The notes beneath the pieces were generated by a model. The model worked only from the letters and a program-made list of their open reading frames with translations. It was not told the DNA's origin and did not search any database. DNA of 64,000 bases from Pachypanchax playfairii (taxonomy: Eukaryota; Chordata; Actinopteri; Cyprinodontiformes; Aplocheilidae): positions 252,833-316,832 of the forward strand of contig SSNP01000045.1 in assembly GCA_006937955.1 (NCBI GenBank), read 5' to 3'. Shown here piece after piece: positions 12,040-23,847 of the stretch (position 1 is the first letter of the stretch; every line of letters begins with the position of its first letter). The translations under genes were made by a program, and so were the position numbers.

Positions 12040-15000
12040 TTGAAAATTCCTTCAATGCGTCCATGATGCATCATTTTAAAAGTACATTTTAAAGATCTAA
12101 TAACATCAGTTAGAAATGTGGGAAGATTTAAACATTTTTTATACTTTACGAACAATTAACAGTTTAATTGTCAGTCAGTATCTCTTGTTTCCACAAGCCA
12201 GGATGCAGGTTTGAAAATTTTACATCTGCAAATAATTAGATAAGGTGGTTCTCACAACTACCTCATGAGGTATTACGTTCATACAAGAAGGGTGTTAGCA
12301 AAGATTAGCATAAGCTTTTTTTAATGCAAGAGATATTCATAATTAAAATCACTGAAGTTGTCAATGGATATTTTATTTTTGGATATTTCTGGTCCAAAGT
12401 TATAATAAACTTAAAGAAAAATGTATGTGTAGGTGAAACATTTAAAGACTGATTAAAGAGTCGACCGGAGAGTCAAAGCATTTACAAACATGTCTCATAT
12501 TATAACTATTATTTTACTAGCCCCTTTTTTTAATTGCACAAGTTTCACACGACGTGCATAATATTTCATTATTTGTTGCCAAAAACTAATTGTTCTGCTG
12601 TGACACTCGACTTTAATAAGCTGCTTAATGGAACAATGAAGAAATTACAGTTTGTTGCACTGCAGTCTGATTTCTGAGAGAATGATTTTATATATTATAT
12701 ATTTAATAAAATAAAAACATGCATAACACTCATGCATCCAGGACCCACAGAGTTGAAGAGGAGAGAAGCATAAAAATGCATTTTACTGAGTGATTTAGTA
12801 ACAGTCCTGAAATTACAGCAGCTTCTGTTATTCTTTAACCCAGGTGAAAACCTTAAGTCTCTGTTTTCTCACAAACTCATTTTTGAGTCACTTTGTTCTT
12901 CTTTGTCAGCAGATGAACCAAAACCACATGGGGGGGGGGCAAGCTGCTTCCTACACAATCCATATGTCCTAAATTTATCCCAAACTCTTCATTCGAATCA
13001 CAGCTGATACATAAAGCCTGTCTGTACCGTTACAGCAGCCCCTGCTGCGTATCCCTGACATGCGAACTTAGAGAACCTGGTCGGTTCATTAACGACCCGC
13101 AGCCACAGTCTGAAACACGTTTTATGTTTTCACGCTGAAATTCACACAACAGCCGAGTTGAGACCAAATCAATTTGTCTCTATTAAAATCTTGTCCAAAC
13201 ACACACATGCACACAATCCTGCTCACTCTCCAATTGATTTGAGCTACTCAAGCTTTCAGCCAACGTCAGAAGAAACCTCACAGTCAGATTGTCGAATTCT
13301 GGGAAGAAACAGGGACAATCTGCTGCAGGAAATAACACAAGCAAGACAGAAGCTGACAAATAAATGTAAAAAAAAAAAAAAAAACATTAAACGTTAAACC
13401 AAACAATCCGGTTTTAAATGAAATGAAGACTCAGATTTTAGAGATGATGAATTTCTTCAGTCATAAACTGAATGGAAAGTTTCTATAATGAACTGTTACT
13501 AAAAATCATGCAAGTTTTTTTTAAACACAAAATGTATAATATTTATCATTTTATTAGCTGCATCTATTTATTACTTACAGCTTCTTGCCGAGATCGTTAG
13601 TGACCAAATCCAAGATCATCAACTGAAGTAGTTTAATTTAGAATGCTTCATCTTTAACAATGCTACTTTTTTGTGATGTAAGATTTCTCCTCCTCTTTGT
13701 TCCAGATGATCATTTAATCACCATCAAGCTCAACCATTTATTCATCCATCAAACAGAAAATGAAAGAATCATTTTCTGATCTAATACTCAGAATCTACAG
13801 GTTTTAAAAGGCCCATTATTGTGTTTAATGTCCTGTAATGACTTCAAAGTCCTAAAAAGATGCATTAGTCCATTATTTTTTTCTGGCTCTTTAGTTTTTG
13901 GAAATAGCAGCTCATTTGGAGAAATATTGAATACTTAATGGCTTTACACTTGTCAGTAAGGCAGGAGACTTGGAGTTAATGTTAGTGCACAGCAGCTGCT
14001 TGTATGTTTTCACATCAGCAGTAGCTACTTACAAAATGATGTAGTTGTTAATCACATTTCTGTTAAAAGAAATCCAGCCTCCTAATTCCTGCTCAGCTTT
14101 ACACTAAATCGTGTTTATTAATTACAAATTATCTTAAGGAGTCAAATATTCTAATTAACGTCTGAAAGAAAATTAGTAATGATGTTTCGCATTTTATACC
14201 TGAGCAGAAAATCTGATGTAATATTTCGGTCAGACAACAAAAGTTTCAGTTTTTGCTTTTAAATTAATGCAAATGCATCCCTCGCTCAAAAATTTCCCAG
14301 AATACAGCACGGTATTTCAAAAAATGGTGGTTACCAGCTACTTCGAGGGCAAATTTCCAGTTTAAATGTAAGTTAACTGATTGTTGCTTTTTCTATTTTT
14401 TTTTTTTATTTAAAGTAGTTATACAGTTGATTAGTTGCTTTGTAGCTGCAGTTTCAGTGGTTAGAAGATACTAACTCACTTATACATTCATTTTTATTTT
14501 ATTTTTATTAACATTTTCAGTTCCATGGCTTAAGGAATGCTACTATGTTACTATGCTACTATGATAGGCGGGATGTAAACGGTGCACGTGAGCTTACTAA
14601 CGATTCTTTGACATGCCAGAAATGTCTAAATTTAAAGATGAGTTTTTGTTTTTGTTTATTTTTCCTCCAGTTTCATTCGTGCTGGTCTCTAATCAGTCTG
14701 TGTGCTGAACTCTCAGGCTGAATATTAAAAGCCTTCAGTAGTCTGTGTGTATAAAAACACTTCCAGACACACTCCACAGAAGTATGAGCTGTATAAGATC
14801 CCATATCACAAACACTTCTTTAAGACCTCGGAAATCTGTCAACTCCCAACAAATTAGCATGTCGTGTCTCTAATGTTTTCAGCTGTCATTTCATAGCGCA
14901 GGCTGAAGCTCATTCAACTGCTTTTGGGGTTTTTTTTTCTGCTTTTAAATTGCAACAGCTAAAGAATCAGCAGCAAACCAAATATCCATGTTATAGCTCC

Positions 15001-15332
15001 AGATAAAAGTGAGAATTAAAACAAAATGTGTCTGATTGAAATTTACTTTAGACCTCTTGTGCAGAGAAAAGTTAGCTTCCAGACATTTTTTAACCTGATA
15101 CTGAACATGGTTTTACTAATGCAATTGACTTATTGAGCCAAAGGAAACAACATACTCATATGCTTAAAGCAATAACCAGTGAAGGCCAAAAAACGTCTTT
15201 ACATATGATTACTTTTCATTTTTCTGGCCTCCTAATCAAGTAATCGTTTCTATTTTATAGTTAATTAAATGGAGGAGAAGCAGAGAACAAGTCTGCAATG
15301 GGAGAAAATAAAAACCTCCATCTTTAAAATGC
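12040..15332. other. Gene-free stretch
   Basis: AT-rich with a 17-base A tract at 13368-13384, a T tract at about 14398-14407 and a small imperfect tandem repeat at 14.54 kb. A 79-codon frame at 13158-13397 ends in the poly-A run and has no family resemblance. A minus-strand exon-like 44-mer at 13579-13622 is discussed among the rejected items. Confidence 0.55.
14541..14563 (+). repeat. Short imperfect tandem repeat, TACTATG(T/C) units
   Basis: Three TACTATG words separated by single T or C bases. Seen directly; trivial size. Confidence 0.7.
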
Positions 15333-15690
15333 TTGCAGCAAGTGGCTGAATGGAGCAATCAAGAGCCCTGCATCAGAGCAGACCGAAGAGCCTCCATCAT
15401 TACATTTGCAAATGAAGTGACATCATTATCTGACTTCAGTCCAGATAAGCGACTCTCTCCATTCACCTCATCTCTGAGCATTCCGAGTCAGCGGAAAGGC
15501 CTGGAAGTCATCCGACAGATTCGATGTGGGTTGAAAGGACTATGTCGTGTTACTAATGTATTGACGAGGGGCCTGGAGGCCTGGTGGAGACGAGAAGGGG
15601 AGCAGAGTTATGGTTGACAATAGCCAGTAGCAGACCTGGGCATTCCAGGTTTCAGCCACGGGTGCTTTGTGAAAGTCCTTGGATCTCAAC
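15333..15690. other. Candidate conserved non-coding element
   Basis: A compact, higher-complexity segment in AT-rich surroundings. It contains ATTTGCAAAT, a palindromic octamer-like POU/Oct site, at about 15402-15411, next to TGACATCA, a CRE/AP-1-like word. A 94-codon plus-strand frame (15333-15617) covers it, but its residue pattern suggests no family. There are no low-complexity runs or transposon ends. This is what a vertebrate conserved enhancer often looks like, but conservation cannot be seen from one genome. Confidence 0.25.
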
Positions 15691-16143
15691 CGACACTCTG
15701 CAGGGTTTGTATTTGATAGCCTACCACATGATGGAGAATATTTCTGTTAACAAAAACTTAATTAAAAATCCCAGAAGCTGTTAATAGAAGTTAGAGTCTC
15801 GTTCTGTGGTCTGCCATGTGCTCTTCATATGAACAAGTCATTTCAAGTCATTTGGTCCAATCAGAGCCATGCAAGTGCATGGTGGATTTTTGTGCAGGTG
15901 GTCAATCATCATCATAGTTATCAAAAAACTTATGATAAAAAAAAAGTTTATGATAACAAGTTAAAACTGATATAATGAGCTTCTTTAGGAACAAAAACAC
16001 TGAGGAAGTCAGTGAAGCAGTCAGATACTTGATGAGATGGAGAATTTATCTCCTGTTGCTGCTAAAGTGAGGCAGGAGCTGAGGCACCGTCTGAAAAAAC
16101 TATTTTTGTTCAGGTTAGTACAGACAGTGTATTCACCTACTTC
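15691..16143. other. Gene-free stretch
   Basis: Nothing recognised; AT-rich with short A and T tracts. Confidence 0.55.
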
Positions 16144-16641
16144 TTAACCCTCTGGGGAACAAGGGTTTTTTAGAGAAATAAACTTTTGACTTTTTTTTGT
16201 TTAAATGCTACTAAAACACCACCTTTCAATGCCCCATAATGTCCTATACCTTGTTTTTTTTATTTTGAATTGAAATATCATAAACTGCTGTGTAAATGAG
16301 GCTCCTTTGCTTGAAATAAAGAGTATTAGAATAAAAAATACAAAAAAAAATTAGGCGAAAAGTAGAATATCACACTTTACTTTTACTTTTTATTTTACTG
16401 ACAACCACGCGTCATGCGCAAAAGACAAAGGCTCTGATTGGAACACCGACTTTGACACGACACTGTATCCCTTGTGAATGGGCTAGAGCGATGCCAGAAC
16501 TACCATCTGAAAGCTTGGATTCTCCCGATTTAGAGGGGGGGAAAAGTACGTTTCTATCTTTTATGGTTCGGAAGCTATGTTTGATTAAACACAACAAGGT
16601 CCCTGGCATCGTCGACGATGACAGCGTCCCCGTAGCGTTAA
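16144..16641 (+). mobile_element. TTAA-flanked element, piggyBac-like ends
   Basis: The left end reads TTAACCCTCTGGGGA and the right end, inverted, TTAACGCTACGGGGA. TTAA target sites with a CCCT start are what is known for piggyBac termini. The interior has a GC-richer stretch (about 16400-16640) with an open plus-strand frame from ATG at about 16491 (begins MPELPSESLDSPDLEGG) that runs to and past the right end. I do not recognise a domain in it. The inverted repeat is short and imperfect, so the exact borders are probable, not certain. Confidence 0.55.
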
Positions 16642-18319
16642 AGGTGTTTTTTAGGATAAGCTCAGTATGAAATCTGGGGATCCATGCTCACAGAAAGCAG
16701 TACACACCTGGGTCATAAGACCAAAAGTCAAGGACAAGATTATTAACACGTAATAATAAATAATAAAACGTTTAAACTATAAAAATTGGCACCATTTACA
16801 TGAAGAAAACAATGGAAAATGGCAAGTCCTTTTCTTGGTTGCATCTTGAACGTAACATGTTTCTATTGTTTACATTGTCAGACATAAGCATGACATTAGC
16901 CTACATTACATGATAATTAGGAGAAAAAGCTACAAGGGGTTGTGGATACTTCAGAAAGTTAGTTTTTCAGGAACTGACCCTGAACAACTAGAGTATACAG
17001 AGCCCAGTGTGATCAGCTCACAGAGCACGATGCACAAGAAAAAAAGATATTTTATGTTAGTGATTTCTTCTCAACTTGACGTATGGAGGTAATATTGCTC
17101 CTGATTGCTGCACCTAAATAAGAGTGATTTCATTTAGTTTTGGTAGTAAAAATAATTCAGCTTTGACGCGGTGTTGGAGGGCACAGTGGAAGCACGATGC
17201 ACTCAGAGCAGAGCACTGTGTGCCCAATATGTCTTTCTCACAAATCCAGTTTAAAATCAGAGGGTTGCACAAATGAAACATGGCTGCGATTAAAGAAAGC
17301 TGACAACACAAACGAAACTTAAGAACTATAGAGAAATCATGCACGGAGCAGCAGACAGTGTGGAAAATGAAAAATAAAAATGCTAATCTAATATATCATT
17401 TTTCTCTTGGCATTATGAAAACTCAATTCAACCTCTGCCTTCATTTTAAAAAAAAAATCGAAGTACTACACAGATTATGATCTCAAAATTAGTTTCATTT
17501 GGTATTCTTTCAGTTTTCTTGAAAAATGGAAATGTTTTCCCTTTTAATCTTGTGAAACAAGAAGGCAGTTTGAATAAAATATACTTACAATTTTGATTAT
17601 AAAAAATGATGATCCAAAAAAAATCTTTTGCCAAGTGCTAAAACAAAAAGAAATCTGCAAACAGCTTTAGACGCGAGTTCAGACTCACAAGAGGTGAGTC
17701 CAAAAAACTGGACAGCAAAGAAATGTGGAAGAGGGACAGACAGCAGAGGAAGAACAGTTTTTTTCAAAGAAAACTGTAGATGAAGCAAACCTGGAAGCTA
17801 AATCCATTCTTCATGCAAATGTAGTGCTTGAGTCAGATTTGACTGTCATTTGATTGCCGGCTCACAGCACTGAATGTTCCTAGACCATTTTATTTGTTTT
17901 GAATGAGACTTTGTGAGGAAAAATACACCTGAGAAACATGTTCGCTTCAAATAAAACTCTAAAACTGACAAATTTAAGATGTCCAGCTAACAAAACTGTA
18001 AACTGAAAGAATTAAAAGGCTCAAAATCCAGTAAAACACATGTAATAATGTATTTATAAGACCTCAGACACAAATACATCATACAGTATATTTGTATTTA
18101 CAGATGACTGTAAAAATAGTAGCAAACTCCACAAAGAGTTAATCAACTCGTCTATAGATAAGGTGTGTTTAATGTTGATCAGAATGTTACTCATTAATTA
18201 AATGACCTAGTTTTGTTCAATAAAACCAAAAATGTAGTAAAATAAATAAATATCATCCAATTAAACAAGCAGCCACAGCTGAAAAATAGACACGTAGTTG
18301 CGTGATGCTCGGAGGCCTC
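16642..18319. other. Gene-free stretch
   Basis: No recognisable gene or element. Minus-strand frames of 60 to 76 codons at 17.1-17.8 kb are AT-driven and without family resemblance. Confidence 0.55.
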
Positions 18320-18451
18320 GATCCTGCATGTATTACATGTTTCTCTGCTTCAACACACCTGATTTGAATCAGTGAGTAATTGTGCTAAACAGGTAAATCA
18401 ACCATTGAATCAGGTGTGTTCGAGCAGGAAAACAATTAAAATATGCAGGAT
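18320..18451. mobile_element. Palindromic MITE
   Basis: Left arm 18320-18369 and right arm 18404-18451 are inverted copies. Outer ends are GATCCTGCATGTATT and ATATGCAGGAT; inner parts are CAACACACCTGATTTGAAT and ATTGAATCAGGTGTGTT. I recall the AACACACCTGATT...AATCAGGTGTGTT core as a very common teleost fold-back repeat. The arms are about 48 bases with a loop of about 34, so the whole unit could form a long hairpin. No coding capacity. Confidence 0.75.
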
Positions 18452-18585
18452 AGCAACACTTTAAAAAAAAAAAATCAGGATTTGAAATGACTGACGTAAT
18501 GCAATAAAATGAACTTTAAATAAGCAAATAAAAACCGATACAAGAGAATAAACTCTAAAAAAGAAATAATGACTTTCAAAATAAC

Positions 18586-19408
18586 CAGAGGTTGAACGAT
18601 ATATTGGCCAGCCGATATTTGCCCAATTTCTACATATCGGCATCGGCCGAAAACTCTGAGCTGATTTGAAATGTTTTGTTTGGAGTAAAAAAGCTTAACC
18701 TCAGAGTTTTCTAAAGTCAGAAGCTTTATATTTAGTAAAAGTAAAACTAAATGCAAGCTATGGTTTTGTTTTATTAAAAAAAGACGCGGACATGTTTCTT
18801 TTATTAGAAGCAGTGTCTCAGGTTGCGGATTTCTAATTTTTGTCTCCTATATCAACTTTTTAGTGCTTTTACATCACTAGGTACATATACTGGAATATTT
18901 ATTCTTTTACTACAGTATTTGTACATTTAACACATCAAAATGCAGAAACAGGTAACCGTTCTCAGGGAAAACATCTCGTGAAGCACCCTAATTATTTGCC
19001 TTGCTTGTTTGTTTTAGACAATCTTTATAGTTATCCACCGCTTGTGTCTTAAACATATTTGCCACCATTTTATAGGTTAAATTATTTTTCCTGTGAGGAA
19101 ATCTTATAATTTTACTCTGTGCATGTTATGGAGCTAACGTTAGCTTCTCTGCTGTTACTCGGTTAGCCACTATTATTTTTTTTATTTTTCATTTGTTTTA
19201 TTTATTAATTGGTTAATTTGATTTGTTTAACTTTGGATAGAAGTTTGATTGTAATTATGTTCAGAACACAAAATTATAATTGGAAATTTGGTTAAATTAG
19301 TGCGATATTTTAGCTTGCAAACAAATAGAAAGTGCTGAGATATTCGCCATCGGCCTACTATGAGGTCTAAATATCGGCATCAGAAAAACTAATATCAGTC
19401 GACCTCCA
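18586..19408. mobile_element. TIR DNA element with GATATATTGGCC-type ends
   Basis: The left end is AGAGGTTGAACGATATATTG, followed by repeated GGCCGATA/TCGGCATCGG words. The right end, inverted, is GGAGGTCGACTGATATTAG with ATCGGCAT and ATCGGCC words just inside. Both ends match from memory a teleost repeat starting AGAGGTCGACCGATAT. The 823-bp length has no transposase frame, so it is non-autonomous. The 8 bases outside each end do not match as a target duplication, probably through age. Superfamily is not shown. Confidence 0.65.
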
Positions 19409-22400
19409 CTAGTTACTAAAGAAATAACTTGAAAGTCAAACTTTAAATGTTTTGGCCATTATGCAACATACGCTTCTCTTTAATGCATTATCATTTTGAT
19501 GGTTTGGCATATTTTTTTTTATTATTAATATTTCAACTGAAAATCTTACTGACAAACTCAACAGGATTTTTAGAGTCAGTAAACATGACATGGATAGAAA
19601 GTTTTATACTTTCTTTAAAACTTGTCAAGAAAGCTGCCAACTACTTCTGTCTGACAGCTGTGAGAGTAAATAGCAAACTAAATAAACATCATAAATACTG
19701 TATGGCCTGTAATATTATATTATATATGAAAAACCTAACAAATAAAAGCTGATTATCATTTAAATCGACTCTTATTCCCTCGGTGTGTTGTCCACACTGT
19801 GAAATATTAATGCAGTTATGACAGGGAGGTGGTTTTCACTTGCCAGTTAAACAGAATGAATTCATTCCAAACTCCACCAGCAGACTGAATCTAATCCAGA
19901 GCATGAAAAGCTGCAGGGATCCAGTACAGTTACACCCGGTCCTGCTTCACGCTCGCACACTCTGCAGCCTCTGAGGGTTAATAAGTGTAAATCTGCTGCC
20001 TGTATCTGCAGGAAACCTGTCAGATCTGTCACCTCATGCAGATTTACTGGACCGGCGTTACACCCTCAGCGGGTTAACGCACAATGAGTTCAACGTGCTG
20101 CAGCTTTAAATCTGACCTCTCACTTTCAGCTGATATCACACACACTTCATACATACAGAATTGTATGGTGCCTGTCATGAATTCTTTTTTTGAAAAAAAG
20201 GGGCATCATTAAAGTGAAAAACCCTCTGACAGGTGTTATATGAGGTTTAATTTTGTTTATCTCAAGGTATGACAAATAAGTTCACTAGTTTATACCTTGA
20301 AACAAAGATTTTTCAAAATCAAATACAAAAATAAAAGATTTTATTAGCAATCATCCCCAGCAGAGCCAAGTGGTTCTATCAATTTGTTCCAAATATGCTC
20401 ATTGTATGATGTTTCTAATCAAAAAATGGGATAAAAATTCAAGCAGTCAGAGTGATGATTGAAAAAAACACATCCCAGGCACTGAAAGTCGGATGCTGAG
20501 GACAAGAACAGTCACAACAAATAAACACAAATCCACCATCACAATGTTACAAAACTATCAAAGAGACCAAATCAGCAAAAAAGACAGCGAAAATGACTAA
20601 ATAAAAGTAGCAAAAAAATGAAACAATAGAAGAAAACAACCAAGAAAGACACACTTTTCAAAAGTAACAACAAGGTATGATAGACAGGAAATAAAAATCA
20701 AAAAATGTGTTCTTATTTTATTGTTTCAGTTTGTGTTTTTGTGAGAAAATGACCTTTACAATATCTGATCAGTTCACACAAATTAAGAAAATGATTTCTT
20801 ATAGAATCAGGAGAAAAATCTGCTTCATTGTGAAAATATTGTGTCACTGTCATACCAAACATTCATCAGCTGAAAGTTCTTTTCTTTAATAACAAAACAG
20901 GTCAATCGGCTGCAGTTTATTAGCACACACAGGAAATTACTAATAAATGGCCTAATCCATCTATTGTTGGCAGTATGGGTGTGAACATTGAATTTTAGAC
21001 CTCATGGATAAATGTTAGAACTGAGCTTTTAAAACATTGTTAGATTTCAGATCCGAACCAGGTTTGATTAGTGCTCAGAACTCGTTTTCAACAGTCATTC
21101 TGAAAAAATCCTGGAAGTGGATTCTGTTAACAGAACTGGAGGAGAAACAAGCAATTGTTTGTTTAGAGGAAAACAGATAAAAAAAAAAACATCTTCAGAT
21201 AATCCCTCAGCTAATTTTCTGTTGCTGAAACGTAAAACAGGAGCCAAATGAAAATGAAAAGAGCAAAAAGGAAAACTGGATTTTTATTTCCCGTCTTGAC
21301 TTTATATCCATGATCTTCATCGTGGAGTTTCAAAAACATTAAAGGATAAAGCTACAGGATAAACTTCATAAAAAGGTAACAAAAGCAGCAGGATGAGCAG
21401 ACAAATGAAAGAGGAACACACACAGACACGCCCACACACTAAAGAAAACACACAGCTTGAGTGTAAAATGTGCTGCAGCAATCCTGCACATGTTTGGCAG
21501 AGGGTAGATCCTGAAGGCTTGGAGGTCAGCCAACACACACACCTACACACATGGGTCAGCCAAATGGGTTTTACGCTTTGAATGTGATTTTCAGAGCCTC
21601 TGACATTCCTAAACACCGAAAATTGAGCCAAGAAAACATGTCGAAACAAATACAGGTGGCAACATTTCGGATGAAAAACAGAGCATCTTTGAAGCTGCGT
21701 GTAAACCCTGAATAACTCACATTCCTGCTCTTTTTTTCCAGAAAACACTTTCCTCCACAGCAACATCTTTATCTCCTACACATTTTTTTTTTAAATCAGA
21801 AACTGGGTGCACTTCAGAGAACAGCCTCATATCTGTAGTTGCTCAGCCCTGAATGCCAGGTAACAATCCGTCTCGTTTACAGGGACGTGTTCATTCGCTG
21901 ACTTTCGATGCGCCAGCGTTGAAGCTAATAAATTAACATGGCTTCTGTGATCGCTCTCTCTGATCTGAGGGAAGCAGCAGTTGCTGACAGAGCAGAAAGT
22001 GAACCACAAAGGAAACCATCCTGCTTTTAAAGTAAAAGGCTGATAAGGTGAGGCTTCCTTCAAGTGTATAGACGTCCATATTTACAGTGACCTTGAGGAG
22101 AAGTCTAAAAACATTCAAAACTAGAAACACAAAGGGGGGGTTAGAGGAAAGTGACAGTTTAAATTCTAAAGAAGAAAATGTGCAAATCGTGTAGCGTATA
22201 AAAGTGAAGTTGATCATTTAATTCTCGTCCTTCAGGGCCATAAAAAAGCCGTTTTTTCCCCGATCATATATGAAGATTCCTCAAAAAAGTGTCAGATCCT
22301 CATCGACTCAGGAGGATGGATGCCATCACCTCTTCATTCTTTAGAGCCTCGGCATGCAGCTGGATGGAACGGCGTCGCCGCACGTAAAGGTCAGACAAAT

Positions 22401-23044
22401 GAAATCACACAGAGCTGCAGGACATGTGTCGAAGTCGCTCGCTCCAAAGACATTTCATCCATCTTCATCTGAGAGGAGTGATTTACCCGAGACCTGGGTG
22501 ACGCTCGGCGAGGGGAGAAAAGGATGGAGAAGAGACGGAGAGAAAGACCCCTGGGCAGGCAGGCGGAACGAGAACAAAAACAGGACAACAAGAAAAGAAA
22601 AGGAAGAAAGCGAGGATAGATGTCTGTATGTGCGAGCGCAGACAGGCAGAACATGAAAACAGAGAAAGAGAGACTGTACGACAACAGACACACAAGTACA
22701 TAAAACAAAAAAAAAAAATCTCCAAAACAAAAAAGGGTGAAAAAAAAAATCTCCTGAAGAGACATCCTGGACCAGAAGTAACAGAAAACTCATTTTCTGC
22801 TCATGGATATTTGCAGAAATCTCATCAATAATAACTCAATCAGGCGTAGAAACTGCTTCAGTGACAGTCAAATAATTAAAAAAAAGTTAAATATAAAATC
22901 ATATAAAACCCCCTACATGGTCATGTGTTAGGGTGTAGACTCGCTGTTGACATGTTTAGCTGTTGTCTCAGAGTTTTAATGATTCAGTTAATGTTTTAAA
23001 ATTCCCCAGAGAGAACCAATAAAGTTATAATCCAGCAGCCTGAT
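19409..23044. other. Gene-free stretch
   Basis: No gene recognised. About 19780-20130 is GC-richer and more complex and could be regulatory. The longest frame of the window with ordinary composition (149 codons, minus strand, 21317-21766) reads through CA-rich DNA. Overlapping minus-strand frames at 22391-22793 are Phe/Leu/Ser-rich translations of an A-rich purine tract. A short minus-strand frame at about 22300-22400 ends in an Arg-rich peptide, but no acceptor can be fitted to it. Confidence 0.5.
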
Positions 23045-23125
23045 ATTGGATCACTTCTTCTGTTTTTTTGTACCCTGCTTGTTCCAGTCAGGGTTGTGGG
23101 AGCTGGTGTCTATCGCCAGAATTCA

Positions 23126-23847
23126 TTAAAGGTATAAGGTAAGAATTTTACAGTGAAATACTCACACAACAGTCTAATGACCCACCATTGTTCAAAGTTA
23201 TATTGTAACAGATTTCGATCTCAGCCGGCTGGGTGGTCGCTAGTTTCTGTCATTTTAAAAACACTGGACCAGAATACAATAACTATTTTGCATCCAGACT
23301 TCCTGGTTCCATAACAAATCACATGTGAGCCTGCAAGGTTGCCAAGTCTTCAACACAAACAGTTCAACAACGACCAGCAGCAAAGAGTAGCAGCGCCGAG
23401 GAGGGAATGGAAGCCAGTAAAAGAAGCTGCCCTGAGATAACTTGTAGTAAACCTAAGAAACCAACATCCTTCCAAAAGATTGAACAAATACAAGAGAAAC
23501 AAAATGAGGATCAACATTTGGGACTCTTTACAAAGGTGTAGAGGTTTAAAAGACCAACTCAATTTCAGAATGGATGCAGAGTTAGTGAAATTTCTCCTGG
23601 ACAGGTAAGTACTTGTATTCTGTGTTAGCAAAATATAACGTATAAATCATTTAGCCAAATTTTACGCTGTGGTCGTCTTCACTCGTCATTGTGATTGTTC
23701 TGTCGCTGGTCCGTCACTGGCAACCCAGCAGAGAAATCAGGAAGGGGAGGGGGATGAGTGGCTGAGTGCATTTTTTTTTTCCCTATATATGAACTGCAGT
23801 ACTCTGATTTGACCACAAGGTCTAATTCTTACATACTGTACCTTTAA
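23126..23847 (+). mobile_element. TTAA-flanked TIR element, family A copy 1
   Basis: Bounded by TTAA at 23126-23129 and 23844-23847. Ends read inwards are TTAAAGGTATAAGGTAAGAA and TTAAAGGTACAGTATGTAAG, similar with a small gap. It interrupts a SINE/L2-type repeat, so the insertion and its TTAA duplication can be read directly against the expected uninterrupted host sequence. A second, shorter copy of the family is at 42268-42813; the two share ACAGTGAAATACTCACACAA and CTTCCTGGTTCCATAAC. The interior codes for a short remnant peptide ending at a splice donor (listed separately). piggyBac and Kolobok both use TTAA; no transposase catalytic domain is present to choose. Confidence 0.8.
23504..23604 (+). 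pseudogene. Transposon-borne exon remnant ending at a splice donor
   Basis: An open frame from ATG at 23504 runs 33 codons plus 2 bases to CAG followed by GTAAGTAC, a consensus donor. Its peptide has RINIWDSLQRCRGLKDQLNF, then RMDAELVKFLLD. This lines up with RINIGLAFPRWRALRERENL and RFDSELAFLL in the 46.5-kb element, so the two TTAA families carry related coding exons. In-frame stops and frame breaks upstream (around 23380-23500) show decay. From memory, this R-I-N-I-G-x-A-F-x-R-W-R ... D-A-E-L motif is common in uncharacterised teleost repeat-derived proteins; its function is not known to me. Confidence 0.55.

Noticed and set aside
13579..13622. Minus-strand 44-base piece reading LMILDLVTNDLGKKL before a GTAAGTAA word
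   Set aside because: The donor GTAAGT overlaps an in-frame TAA stop and the CAG acceptor has almost no pyrimidine tract; too short to judge.
21317..21766. 149-codon minus-strand open frame, the longest in the window
   Set aside because: It reads through CA/TG-rich DNA, has no recognisable domain and Cys/Val/Leu runs typical of repeat translation.
22306..22400. Minus-strand peptide ending in an Arg-rich stretch, then QLHAEALKNEEVMASILLSR and a stop
   Set aside because: Protein-like, but no AG acceptor lies between the upstream stop and the open part, and there is no ATG.
22391..22793. Overlapping minus-strand frames of 80 to 124 codons
   Set aside because: Phe/Leu/Ser-rich translations of a purine-rich plus strand; overlapping frames all stay open, which indicates composition, not coding.
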